From Iris pallida (Eukaryota; Streptophyta; Magnoliopsida; Asparagales; Iridaceae), in the NCBI GenBank assembly GCA_029216955.1, contig JANAVB010015600.1:38666134-38730133 (forward strand): a stretch of 64,000 bases of DNA, in the 5' to 3' direction. How positions within the stretch are numbered: the first letter of the stretch is position 1; the number at the start of each line of letters is the position of its first letter. Positions 55,400-64,000 of this stretch are shown here, piece after piece. The notes beneath the pieces are model-generated. The model was given only the letters and a program-made list of their open reading frames with translations. It was not told the origin of the DNA and did no database searches. A program made the position numbers and the translations under genes.

Positions 55400-58300
55400 A
55401 TGGAAAACACTCGTGCTTCGCTTGTCGATACCGGCTTTAACAAGTTGGAGAAATTCGACGGCGAACACTTCCAGATCTGGAAGCGAAAGGTGACTCTGAA
55501 CCTTCAACTCGTGGATGTTGATCACGTGTTGGATGAGGAAGAACCAATCGTTCCAGCAACAGGATCTGCTGCTGTTCTGGCCGCTGCTACGAGCAAGCAG
55601 ACGAAGTGGAAAAAGGATAACAGCATATGCAGGCTGCTGATCCTGAATTCCATGGAAGACTCTCTGGCCGAGTCCTACACAAAGAAGACTTCTGCCAAAG
55701 AGATCTGGGAGTCCGTGGGGAAGCTATATGACGACGACGAGGCCTGGTCGAAGATGTTCATGGTTGAAAAATACCACAAATGGGTCTTTGAAGACGAGAA
55801 GACCATGCTGCCCCAAGTGAAAGAGTTCCTGAAGCTGCGCCAGAAACTGGAGGACGATAGCATGCCCCTCGTCGACAAGTTCGTCGTTAGAGGGATCGTG
55901 GCAAAACTTCCTCCAGGATGGAGCGACATCTATGCAAGGATGCATAGGAAGAAGATGGAGATTAGCCTGGATAATCTCCTCAGCGAGATTCATGTTGAGG
56001 ACGAGATGCGCTCTCAACAGAAGTTGGACACCCTGTCCAAGCAACTAGCAACGGCGAATCTGGTTCAAGCCACCAGAGAGAACAAAGGGAAGCAGGCGGC
56101 TTCTCACCACAAGAAGAAGGACTTCTCGAATCTGAAAGTGAAGGGTCCAGGATTCAAGCAACAGAAGTCCAAGTCCCATGTGACTTGCTTCAACTGTGGC
56201 AAGAAGGGTCACTATAAAAGTGAATGCAAGTCCAAGCCCAAAGAGCAAGGTGAGCCTAACAAGGTTTCTTTGGTTACTAATCAAATTGCCATGATAGCAC
56301 AGGTTGCAACTGTGGGGGCTGACTTGGATTGGTGGATAGACACTGGTGCGACCTGCCATGTCTGTTCAGACAAGGACTGGTTCGTCTCTTATGAGCCAAC
56401 TTCAGAGAAGGTCATAATGGCAAACCAGGCACAAGCTGAAGTACTGGGGATCGGGACGGTAGAGCTGAAACTCACATCGGGGAACACTCTGACGCTTCAA
56501 GGTGTGAAGCATGTTCCAGTAATTACTAAGAACCTGATCTCTGGAAGTCTGCTCTGCAACGCAGGCTTGAGGATGGACATCAATGCTGGCCAGTTGGTGA
56601 TGTCCAAGAAGGGTACATTCTTCGGGAAAGCTTTCCAAACTGAAGGAATGTACAAGATTCAGCTTGTTGTAACCCAGCATGATAATATAAATGCTATCAC
56701 TTTTTCTGATTATTCTCTTGAGTTGTGGCATAATAGGCTAGGACATGTTCATTGTAAAAGAATTAACAGAATGTCTAGTCTAGGACTTATCTCCAAGTGT
56801 GGGGGTAAGGTAGAGAAATGCGAAGTATGTGCTCAGACGAAGATCACTAGGAAACCCTTCCACAGGGTCCATCGAAGCACAGATCTTCTGGAGTTGGTTC
56901 ATTCAGATATCTGTGACTTTAAACAATTCTCTACAAAGGCCGGGATGAAGTATTTCATTACTTTCATCGATGACTTCTCAAAGTATGCTTTCGTCTACTT
57001 GCTAAAGTCTAAAGACGAAGCATTCGAGAAGTTCAAGGAGTTCAGGGCCGAGGCTGAGCGGCAAACTGGACAACAACTCAAGAGGTTAAGGAGTGATCGA
57101 GACGGGGAGTATCGGTCTCATGAATTCTTATTATTCTGCAAAGAACATGGAATCTTAAATGAGACAACGGCTCCGTACTCTCCTCAATCCAACGGAGTAG
57201 CAGAAAGGAAGAACAGAACGTTGACAGAGATGATGAACTCCATGCTGTTGACTACGGGTCTTCCAAAGTATTACTGGGGAGAAGCTGCACTAACGGCAAC
57301 GTTCATTCTGAACAGAGTGCCATATGCAACTTTCGACATAACTCCTCATGAACTCTGGTTCAAAGTCAGACCTAACTTGAATGTCATTCGAGTGTGGGGG
57401 TGTCTGGCTTATGTGAAGCTTCCGGATCTGAAGATTCAGAAGCTGGAGACAAGGACTACGAAGGCGATCTTCTTGGGGTATGCCGAGAAGAGTGATGCTC
57501 GGAGATTTATTGATATCGAGTCAAACTATATCATCGAATCTCGCGATGCTGAATATTTTGAAGAAAAGTTTGCAAGGCACAAGAACATTGTTCTCGCGGA
57601 CATTCCGGAGAATAATGAGGGTGCGAAGCAGACAGAGGTCTTTATCGAACCAGTAGTCCAAGATGGAGCTGTTGTCGAGGAGACACCAGCTGAACCAGAA
57701 CTCGCTGGGCCGTCAACTAAGCGAGCGAGGAGGCCGAAAGACTTCGGAGATGACTTCGTCACCTATCATGTGGAAGCAGATCCGCTTACCTATGATGAGG
57801 CGATGAAGACCAGAGATGCTATATTCTGGAAGGAGGCGATTGACAACGAGATTGACTCAATCACCTCCAATAACACATGGGTATTGGTCGACCTACCAGA
57901 AGGAGCAAGACCCATCGGATGCAAATGGATCTTCAAGAAGAAGATGAAAGCAGATGGAACCATTGACAAGTTCAAGGCCAGGCTAGTGGCCAAGGGGTTT
58001 GCTCAGAAGCAGGGGATCGACTACTTTGACACTTATGCTCCAGTAGCTCGGATGACAACTATCAGATTGTTAATTGCTTTAGCAGCAATACACAAGCTGG
58101 TGATACATCAGATGGATGTGAAAACGGCATTCCTTAATGGCGAGCTGACCGAAGAGATCTACATGCAACAACCAGAAGGTTTTGTCATCAGAGGTCTGGA
58201 AGACAAAGTCTGCAAGTTGATGAAGTCTCTGTATGGTTTGAAGCAAGCTCCCAAAATGTGGCATGAGAAGTTTGACAAGGTGATAAGGTCAAATGGCTAC

Positions 58301-59317
58301 AGGGTCAGTGAAACAGACAAGTGTGTCTATACGAAGTTTGCTGACGGAAGAGGAGTAATCGTTTGTCTATACGTGGACGACATGCTAATCCTAGGTACGG
58401 ATTTAAGCTGCGTCACAGAGACAAAGAAATTCCTCTCGACCAAGTTCAGTATGAAGGACTTGGGGGATGCCGACGTAATCTTGGGGCTCAAGATCATCCG
58501 GACAGGCACTGGAATAGCGCTGTCACAGTCTCATTACATTGAGAAGATGCTCTCTCGCTACGGGTATCAAGATCTTCCTATTATTGATACACCGTACAGG
58601 AGTGATCTGAAACTGGAGCCAAATTCGAAGGAGAGCGTCAGGCAGTTGGAGTACGCTAGCGTCATCGGAAGTTTGATGTACGCTACTACTGCCACAAGGC
58701 CTGACATAGCCTTTGCAGTGGGAATGTTGAGTCGATTTACGAGCAATCCAGGCGTAAAGCATTGGAAAGCTGTGAAGCGTGTTATGAGATATCTCAAGAA
58801 GACTCAGACATATGCACTATACTACAGCGGAGATCCGTCAGTAGTGGAAGGCTTCAGTGATGCTAGCTGGTGTTCAGAGGTGGAGAGCGAATATTCCACA
58901 GGTGGATATGTGTTCGCCATGGATGGAGCTGCTATATCGTGGAAGTCGAAGAAGCAGACTATGTTATCTCGCTCCTCCATGGAATCTGAATTCTTTGCAT
59001 TGGACGCTGCAGCAGATGAAGCAGAGTGGCTTCGGGAGCTCATGTATGACCTTCCAATGGTTGGGGCTCAGATACCGGCGATTCCGATATACTGTGACAA
59101 CCAGGCGGCAGCAGCAGTGGCATCAAATGAACTCTTCAACGGGAAGAAGAGGACTGTGCGGTTGAAGCACAGAGCAGTGAACGATCTCATAAAAAGGGGC
59201 GTCATTGCAGTGATCGATGTTCGGAGTCAGGAAAACCTGGCGGATCCGTTCACGAAGGGTCTCAAGCGTCAGCTGGTCGAGGACACAGCAAGGAAGATGG
59301 GCTTGAAGGCATTCTAA
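55400..59317 (+). CDS. gag-pol: copia-D gag-pol polyprotein, intact (1305 aa)
   Basis: The start MENTRASLVDTGFNKLEKFD is chosen because it is the first ATG after the LTR end (55378) and matches the copia-A gag start. Residue positions are approximate. Gag 1-260; zinc knuckle CFNCGKKGHYKSEC at 263; protease WWIDTGATCHVC at 311; gag-pre-integrase LWHNRLGHVHCKRI at 440 with CEVCAQTKITRKPF. Integrase core: D in HSDICDF near 502, D in LRSDRDGEYRSHEF near 565, E in NGVAERKNRT near 602. Reverse transcriptase from GCKWIFKKK near 840, with LYVDDMLIL near 990. RNase [29 protein letters not shown] and YCDNQAAAAVASN to the C-terminus. All catalytic residues I can check are present. Normal length for a Ty1/copia single-ORF polyprotein. 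Confidence 0.96.
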   Translation: MENTRASLVDTGFNKLEKFDGEHFQIWKRKVTLNLQLVDVDHVLDEEEPIVPATGSAAVLAAATSKQTKWKKDNSICRLLILNSMEDSLAESYTKKTSAKEIWESVGKLYDDDEAWSKMFMVEKYHKWVFEDEKTMLPQVKEFLKLRQKLEDDSMPLVDKFVVRGIVAKLPPGWSDIYARMHRKKMEISLDNLLSEIHVEDEMRSQQKLDTLSKQLATANLVQATRENKGKQAASHHKKKDFSNLKVKGPGFKQQKSKSHVTCFNCGKKGHYKSECKSKPKEQGEPNKVSLVTNQIAMIAQVATVGADLDWWIDTGATCHVCSDKDWFVSYEPTSEKVIMANQAQAEVLGIGTVELKLTSGNTLTLQGVKHVPVITKNLISGSLLCNAGLRMDINAGQLVMSKKGTFFGKAFQTEGMYKIQLVVTQHDNINAITFSDYSLELWHNRLGHVHCKRINRMSSLGLISKCGGKVEKCEVCAQTKITRKPFHRVHRSTDLLELVHSDICDFKQFSTKAGMKYFITFIDDFSKYAFVYLLKSKDEAFEKFKEFRAEAERQTGQQLKRLRSDRDGEYRSHEFLLFCKEHGILNETTAPYSPQSNGVAERKNRTLTEMMNSMLLTTGLPKYYWGEAALTATFILNRVPYATFDITPHELWFKVRPNLNVIRVWGCLAYVKLPDLKIQKLETRTTKAIFLGYAEKSDARRFIDIESNYIIESRDAEYFEEKFARHKNIVLADIPENNEGAKQTEVFIEPVVQDGAVVEETPAEPELAGPSTKRARRPKDFGDDFVTYHVEADPLTYDEAMKTRDAIFWKEAIDNEIDSITSNNTWVLVDLPEGARPIGCKWIFKKKMKADGTIDKFKARLVAKGFAQKQGIDYFDTYAPVARMTTIRLLIALAAIHKLVIHQMDVKTAFLNGELTEEIYMQQPEGFVIRGLEDKVCKLMKSLYGLKQAPKMWHEKFDKVIRSNGYRVSETDKCVYTKFADGRGVIVCLYVDDMLILGTDLSCVTETKKFLSTKFSMKDLGDADVILGLKIIRTGTGIALSQSHYIEKMLSRYGYQDLPIIDTPYRSDLKLEPNSKESVRQLEYASVIGSLMYATTATRPDIAFAVGMLSRFTSNPGVKHWKAVKRVMRYLKKTQTYALYYSGDPSVVEGFSDASWCSEVESEYSTGGYVFAMDGAAISWKSKKQTMLSRSSMESEFFALDAAADEAEWLRELMYDLPMVGAQIPAIPIYCDNQAAAAVASNELFNGKKRTVRLKHRAVNDLIKRGVIAVIDVRSQENLADPFTKGLKRQLVEDTARKMGLKAF

Positions 59318-60386
59318 TATTGTGTCATTATAATCCTATCAATAAATTTTATGTTATTGGTTCAAAGAGAAATCTACCAGATATCTAATTTTTTGATTCA
59401 AGGGAGGACTATTGACTGGAAAAATATTAGTTAACAGTGGGCACTTGTTCTGCGGAACATGTAAGGGTTTCGGACCCAGAACCACTGTTGTCTACTATGA
59501 ATTTTCTACGGAAAATTGATCCTGTGAGAAGGATGGCATAATGCCTTAATGAGTTCTCAGACTGAGTGAAGGTCTGTTATGCTTTACAGGAAGCATGGTG
59601 GCACAACAACCACAAAGGAGTGTTACAACTCCATGCTACAGTGGGGTGACTCCACCATGAGGTTCCCAGGTAGGGGTAATGCCTCGGCTTTGTTAGCCAA
59701 GTTACAGGCGGCGTAGCACCGCATTTAGGCAGGTAGCCTAATGTTGCATAATCGTAATAAAGAGATATAGGCAGCACTACAAAGAGGTCGGTGTCCTCAT
59801 GTTACAGTGGCATGACACCACGATGAGGTACCCAGGTAGGGGTAAAGCCTCGGCTTTGTAAGCCATGTCATAGTGGCGTAACACCACAAGGGAGCGCAAG
59901 GCTTCATGCTGGGTAGTTTGGCACTACAAAGAGGCTTGAGACCTCATGCTACAGTAGTATGACACTACGATGAGGTTCCCAGGTAGGGGTAATGCCTTGG
60001 CTTTGTCAGCCATGTCATAGCGGCGTAGCACCGCAAAGAAGCGCAATGCTTCATGCCAATGACTCTTTATATAGAACTCACCTATAGTGTATGGACAGAG
60101 ATATCAGGCCGTCTCTTGAGGGTAAACTTGTAGACGCCCAAAAATTATATACTGAAACCAGGCTGGCACAAGGCCTTCAATATGCAGCCAGAAGCACAGT
60201 TGATGTCACTATGTGAGTAGGAAGAATTGCAGTTATGGTGCAGAATTCAAGGCTTAGTCCATTCTTGTATCATGCTGTTATTTAACCTATGTGGGAAGAT
60301 TCAAGTCGTAGCGACATCTCTCCTAATGCATGATGGACAATCACTGTGGGGAACGCTCAACCCATATATTGAGATATGTGGGGGAT
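59318..60386 (+). other. copia-D 3' untranslated region
   Basis: Non-coding. It contains the tandem array at 59600-60060 and then a conserved stretch (AGATATCAGGCCGTCTC) also found in copia-A at about 10535-10560, and ends in the polypurine tract TGTGGGGGAT. The AGTTGATGTCACTATGTGAG region shows ordinary composition. Confidence 0.75.
59600..60060 (+). repeat. Three-unit palindromic tandem array in the copia-D 3' UTR
   Basis: Three units with periods of about 166 and 147 bp (AGGTAGGGGTAA at about 59669, 59835 and 59982). Each has CACTACAAAGAGG or a variant, CATGCTACAGT, TGAGGTTCCCAGGTAGGGG, CCTCGGCTTTGT and GCGGCGTAGCACCGC. The array is homologous to the one in copia-A in the same position of the element. 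Confidence 0.85.
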
Positions 60387-60420
60387 TGTTGGTGTTTTTG
60401 CCTTTGGACTAGAAAAGATA

Positions 60421-60463
60421 GTCCCACATCGGCTACACCAAATGGTGAGTATCTCAATATAAT
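60421..60463 (+). promoter_or_regulatory. First USE/TATA module of the copia-D 3' LTR (26-nt gap)
   Basis: USE at 60421-60431 and TATAAT at 60458-60463, with the same 26-nt gap and downstream stem-loop (60486-60523) as in the 5' LTR. Confidence 0.45.
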
Positions 60464-60730
60464 GCATTGCTTGTGTTGAGGTGTGCACATGAGGTGTAGT
60501 GGGGCACAAGTTTGTGCCATGTGGAAGTATTTTCCTAGAAGGAAAAAGGATTAAATCCAATAAGGATGCAAGTTAATTTTTGTTGTGCGGACTCGGACTC
60601 GGACGCGGACTCCAAGATGTCTCGTGCATGCACGGGAGGGTTCGGGGGGTAGGCGTGGACTGGCACACTTCTATGCTGATTGTGGGATGATCTAAAATAT
60701 CAAACTCTATTTTTGAGTATTGATATTTTA

Positions 60731-60784
60731 GTCCCACATCGGATAGGAGAAGAGGTGAAGTACCTCAACTCCACTCTATAAATA
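60731..60784 (+). promoter_or_regulatory. Second USE/TATA module of the copia-D 3' LTR (35-nt gap)
   Basis: USE at 60731-60741 and TATAAATA at 60777-60784. The gap is 35 nt because of the 2-bp insertion that distinguishes this LTR. Confidence 0.55.
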
Positions 60785-61225
60785 GAGCCCCTTGGCCTCC
60801 TTTGAAAGATGCACCAAGAAGAGAGTTGAGGGAGTCTGTTAAGTCCAGGAAGCCCGTTCAAGTCTCAAATATTGACTTACGAGCGTTCCAGAAGTTCTCC
60901 TGAACTTGCTGGTTCCTGGGAGCTTATCCGTACTGCGGGTATAGCTTTTCTTCCTTCCTCTTTCTGTTGCCTTCGAGAATCTGAGACTCAACTGTTGTTG
61001 ATCATCTCTTGTTGCCTTCGAGAAACCGCTATTGCAAACGCGATTCGATTTTTTATTTAATCGTTTAGGCTACGCAATCAGCATTATTTGCATCTCTTTT
61101 TTAGGGATTGCAACTGCATTATTTGCATCTCTTTTTTAGGGATTGCAACTGCATTCTTTGCATCTCTTCTTAGGGATTGCAACTGAGTTTTTCCATCGAT
61201 TGTTTGCAAATAGACTAACAATATA

Positions 61226-61569
61226 TACCACTCCATTCCTCTTGGAAAATACACTCTTGGCTTTTAGTGATTTTCCTACAAAGTCTCTATCTCTCTCTTT
61301 CTTTTCACTCGTCACCTCCAACTTTAAATTTTGTTCTTCCAATTTTTTCGTTCTGGGCAAAGCTAAGTTTAAGGTCACTCTTTTCGAGTTGTGTGCGACG
61401 AAGAGATACCGGTAGAGCGGAAGTTTTACCACTAGGAGCATTCGGAACAAGTCTGCACATAGACTCGAATCAACTCTTAGGGCAGTGCTTCGTGCGCGAC
61501 TTTCCCGGAGGCCGGTAACATTTACTTTATTTTATTTTATTTGCAGATTTTTTGGAATAATTTCCAACA
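61226..61569 (+). repeat. 3' LTR of copia-C, right part
   Basis: Continues 54423-54546 after copia-D, matching 49298-49638 of the 5' LTR with scattered differences (for example ATCTCTCTCTT expansion near 61290). Ends TTTCCAACA. Confidence 0.9.
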
Positions 61570-61939
61570 TTTTCTATTGCTTTTAGTATTTTTACAATTG
61601 ACAAAATAGTTGTTAGTTTAACAGTTGATAAAAAGCTTGATCATTTCATTCGAAGAGAATTGTGTCCTACTAACTATTATCTTGTTGCTCGTGTTTGAAA
61701 TTGAAAACTGTTATTTCTTTTCTTGCACAAAGTTGTAAGTCATTGATGAAATGTACATTCATATTTCATAATTATTAATAAAAGAGATTGTTGGACATAG
61801 TCTCGTTTTATTAAAATGAGTCACGAATAAATTGTGGCTAATCTTTAATTAAATATAATCATCACGTTTTTTAAATTCAATTGTTATGAACGTTTTATCA
61901 GTATTTACGTGATTCGAAGGCGTTCTCTTGTGTCAACAA
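61570..61939. other. Gene-less AT-rich stretch before the LINE
   Basis: No feature recognised. It could include the 5' untranslated region of the LINE that follows. Confidence 0.4.
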
Positions 61940-64000
61940 ATGTTAGTCCTAGCTTGGAACTGTCGAAATGCGAGAAATGACCCGACAATCCAGACACTTC
62001 GATCATTTCTAACGGCTATCAACCCAATCCATTTTCTTCGTCTCTGAAATATTGTCGAATGATCACCACTCTACTCTCATTATATCCAATATGGGATAGC
62101 CAAAAAATTTCATTGTTCCAGCTAATGGGCGTGCGAGGGGGCCTATGGTTAGCTTGGGATAGTTCCATTAGTGATGTGGTTTCATACCATTCTAATAACC
62201 TTATCCAACTCAATATCCAAAAGCCGGCAGAACTTCTCCACAATGGACACTTATATGCGTTTATGGCCACCCCAGGAAAAAGGACTGTTCCATACTCTCG
62301 AATCTAATCAAAAACATTTTTGATAAAGTTCATACTCGTTGGTGCTGTATCAGGGATTTTAACGCTCTTACAAAGTCGGATGAAAAACATGGAGGTAATG
62401 GATTTGATGCACCTGCATCTGATGCTTTCAATGACATGATAGATCACGACGGACTGTTGGACCTGGGATCTATTGGACCAGCTTACACTTGGTCTAATAG
62501 GAGAAGACCTTCACAACGAACCAACAATTGGCGTGTGGCTCTAATATCGAAATTGAATTTCATCATGCTTCATACTTGGAGTCGAGCTACTTTTGGTAAT
62601 ATCAAACACATGATTGCCACTCTGAAGAATGATTTATTACTCATTCAAGGTCAGCCCCACTCTTTAGCTGGTTTGAAAGATCATGAAAAACTCATTACTA
62701 AAGAACTGAATGTATTGCTCTCTCTTGAGGAATCTTATTGGAAACAAAGATCTCGTTGCAAGTGGATCAAGGAAGGTGACAGATGCACTAAATACTTCCA
62801 TGTGCAAGCTACGAACAGGAAACAAAATTTGATGGTTCATGGTCTTCAGATCCCAAAGTTATCTCTTTAGCATTCTTTACTCATTTCAAAATTTTATTTG
62901 AGGAGAAGGAAGTATCCCCGATCACCCAAAATTTCATCTTTACTGAGTTTCCGATATATGAAGAGCAAAATCAGAGCATATGTTCTATTCCAACTGGGGA
63001 GGAGATAGAATTGACGATCAAGAGAATGGGAGTTACCAAAACTCCAGGTCCGGATGGGTATCCAGCTATTTTTCTGCAATCATTTTCGCACATTGTTGGT
63101 AAGGACCTTACCTCTACGATCCAAGACTTTTTTTTTTCCAAAATTTTTATGATGCCTCAAGCCTTAAATCATACAATATCACCCTTATTCCAAAGTCTGA
63201 TACCCCATCTGAATTCCGTCCTATCTCGCTTTGTAACGTAGCCTATAAAACGATCTTTAAAAAAACATCGCTAATAGGCTCAAACCTTTGATGGTAGACT
63301 TATTTTCCCTTTCCAATCCGCATTTGTCCCTGGAAGACATATATCTGATAACACTGTCATTGCTTATGAGATGTTTCATGCCATGAAAACTTCTCCCACA
63401 AACAAAAACTCCTTTGCTATGGAACTTGACATGTCCAACGCTTATGACCGTTTATCTTGGAAATTTATCAAAAACACACTCCATGGACTAGGTATCAAAG
63501 GCCACTCCAATGATATTGTTATGGGAACTATTACCACCAATTCTTTTTCCATTATGATTAATGGGAATCCAGAGGGCTATTTCAAAGGAGGACGGGGGAT
63601 TCGTCAAGGATGTCCGCTATCACCTTTTATCTTCATTCTATGTACCACAATCGGATCTCTACCATGGTATCGGTTTGAATAAATTCTCACCTTCTATTTC
63701 TCATCTCTTGTTTGTGATGATTTATTGATTTTGGTCAAGCAAATACTAAATCTATTCATCAAATCCACAATATTATCCAAACCTTTGCTGGTTGGTCAGG
63801 ACAACTAGTTAATTTTGAAAAATCAAGCATTCACTTTTAGCAAGAATGTCGACAAACCTATGAGACAAACCTTGATTAATCTGTTGAATCTTAAGGTTAT
63901 GGGCATGGAGGACAATATACCTTGGCCATTTCCTTCTCAAATCCAAACCCAAACCAGATTCTTTTAATTTTCTCATCGACAAATGCCTTTCTAGACTACA
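61940..64000 (+). pseudogene. L1-type LINE ORF2 (endonuclease and reverse transcriptase), broken, runs off the window
   Basis: Starts MLVLAWNCRNARNDPTIQTL, the N-terminus of the plant LINE apurinic endonuclease, with a stop after about 36 codons and shifts near 62305 and 62870. The middle part reads LDLGSIGPAYTWSNRR and SRCKWIKEGDRCTKYFHVQA. Reverse transcriptase: KTPGPDGYPAIFLQ, FVPGRHISDN, MELDMSNAYDRLSWKFI and GIRQGCPLSPFIFIL. The catalytic motif is read as FVDDLLIL near 63708-63731, after a frame break, with valine where alanine is usual. The 3' end lies beyond 64000. Confidence 0.88.

Larger units (their letters stand above)
54547..61220 (+). mobile_element. Ty1/copia retrotransposon copia-D, intact and young
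   Basis: LTRs at 54547-55378 and 60387-61220, TG...CA, with a perfect ATATA duplication (54542-54546 and 61221-61225) that duplicates the copia-C LTR sequence at the insertion point. By eye the LTRs differ only by one substitution and one 2-bp insertion. A single uninterrupted gag-pol, a polypurine tract TGTGGGGGAT at 60377-60386 and a repeat-bearing 3' untranslated region complete it. It has everything expected for an autonomous element apart from a recognisable standard primer binding site. Confidence 0.95.
60387..61220 (+). repeat. 3' LTR of copia-D
   Basis: 834 bp. Differs from the 5' LTR by one A/G change (about 60541) and an extra AC-type dinucleotide near 60762. It carries the same promoter modules and 35-bp repeats. 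Confidence 0.95.
49176..61569 (+). mobile_element. Ty1/copia retrotransposon copia-C, old, split by copia-D
   Basis: The 5' LTR (49176-49638) matches a 3' LTR whose two halves lie at 54423-54546 and 61226-61569. The flanking pentamers CTTTC and TTTTC differ at one base. A G-rich tract precedes the 3' LTR. Coding remnants (51430-53757) are plus-strand copia pol with many breaks. Without copia-D the element was about 5.7 kb. Confidence 0.9.

Noticed and set aside
1..64000. tRNA, rRNA, CRISPR array, endogenous pararetrovirus or organelle insert
   Set aside because: No cloverleaf-like A/B boxes, rRNA motifs, spacer arrays or pararetrovirus-specific domains (movement or coat protein) were recognised; all reverse transcriptases fit copia, gypsy or LINE.

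Overview
The window looks like transposon-dense (probably pericentromeric or intergenic) nuclear DNA of a flowering plant. The evidence is Ty1/copia and Ty3/gypsy chromovirus elements, plant-type hAT, CACTA and L1-LINE coding remnants, Tourist-like MITEs, plant telo-boxes, a tRNA-iMet primer site and plant snRNA-type promoter motifs. The species cannot be told from the sequence. I see no convincing host gene, no rRNA or tRNA gene and no CRISPR array. The only long intact reading frame is a copia gag-pol.

Layout. 111-3759: hAT transposon with a decayed minus-strand transposase, bounded by a 10-bp duplication. 4616-8002: one end of a CACTA element with a TnpA-like relic. 8234-8934: two MITE units arranged as a double hairpin, then another MITE. 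9011-16845: minus-strand copia element (copia-A), internally deleted, with a CACTA-like element (11229-13156) in its 3' untranslated region. 17355-18550: a long foldback. 18560-22580: old repeat debris and Tourist-like MITEs. 22941-24805: two elements with long Mutator-type inverted repeats. 24923-25913: 5'-truncated LINE with poly(A).

27462-44326: minus-strand copia-B with 123-bp LTRs, split in the gag-pre-integrase region by an 11.2-kb Tekay/Del-like gypsy element (30539-41770). 44640-44960: hAT dimerisation-domain relic. 45548-48023: solo LTR. 48771-49081: complete Tourist MITE. 49176-61569: old copia-C, whose 3' LTR is split by the young, intact copia-D (54547-61220). 61940 to the window end: decayed LINE ORF2.

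Target-site duplications, read by eye, support the nesting: TCAAA for copia-B, GTGGT for the gypsy element, TATTA for the solo LTR, ATATA for copia-D, and near matches for copia-A and copia-C.

The most interesting signal is in the copia LTRs. Three LTR families carry the plant snRNA upstream sequence element GTCCCACATCG upstream of a TATA box. The gap is 26 nt in one module (copia-A and copia-D) and 32-35 nt in another (copia-B and the second module of copia-D). These are the two spacings that in plant snRNA genes separate Pol III from Pol II promoters. In copia-A and copia-D the 26-nt module is followed, near the expected start site, by a stem-loop and a T-run.
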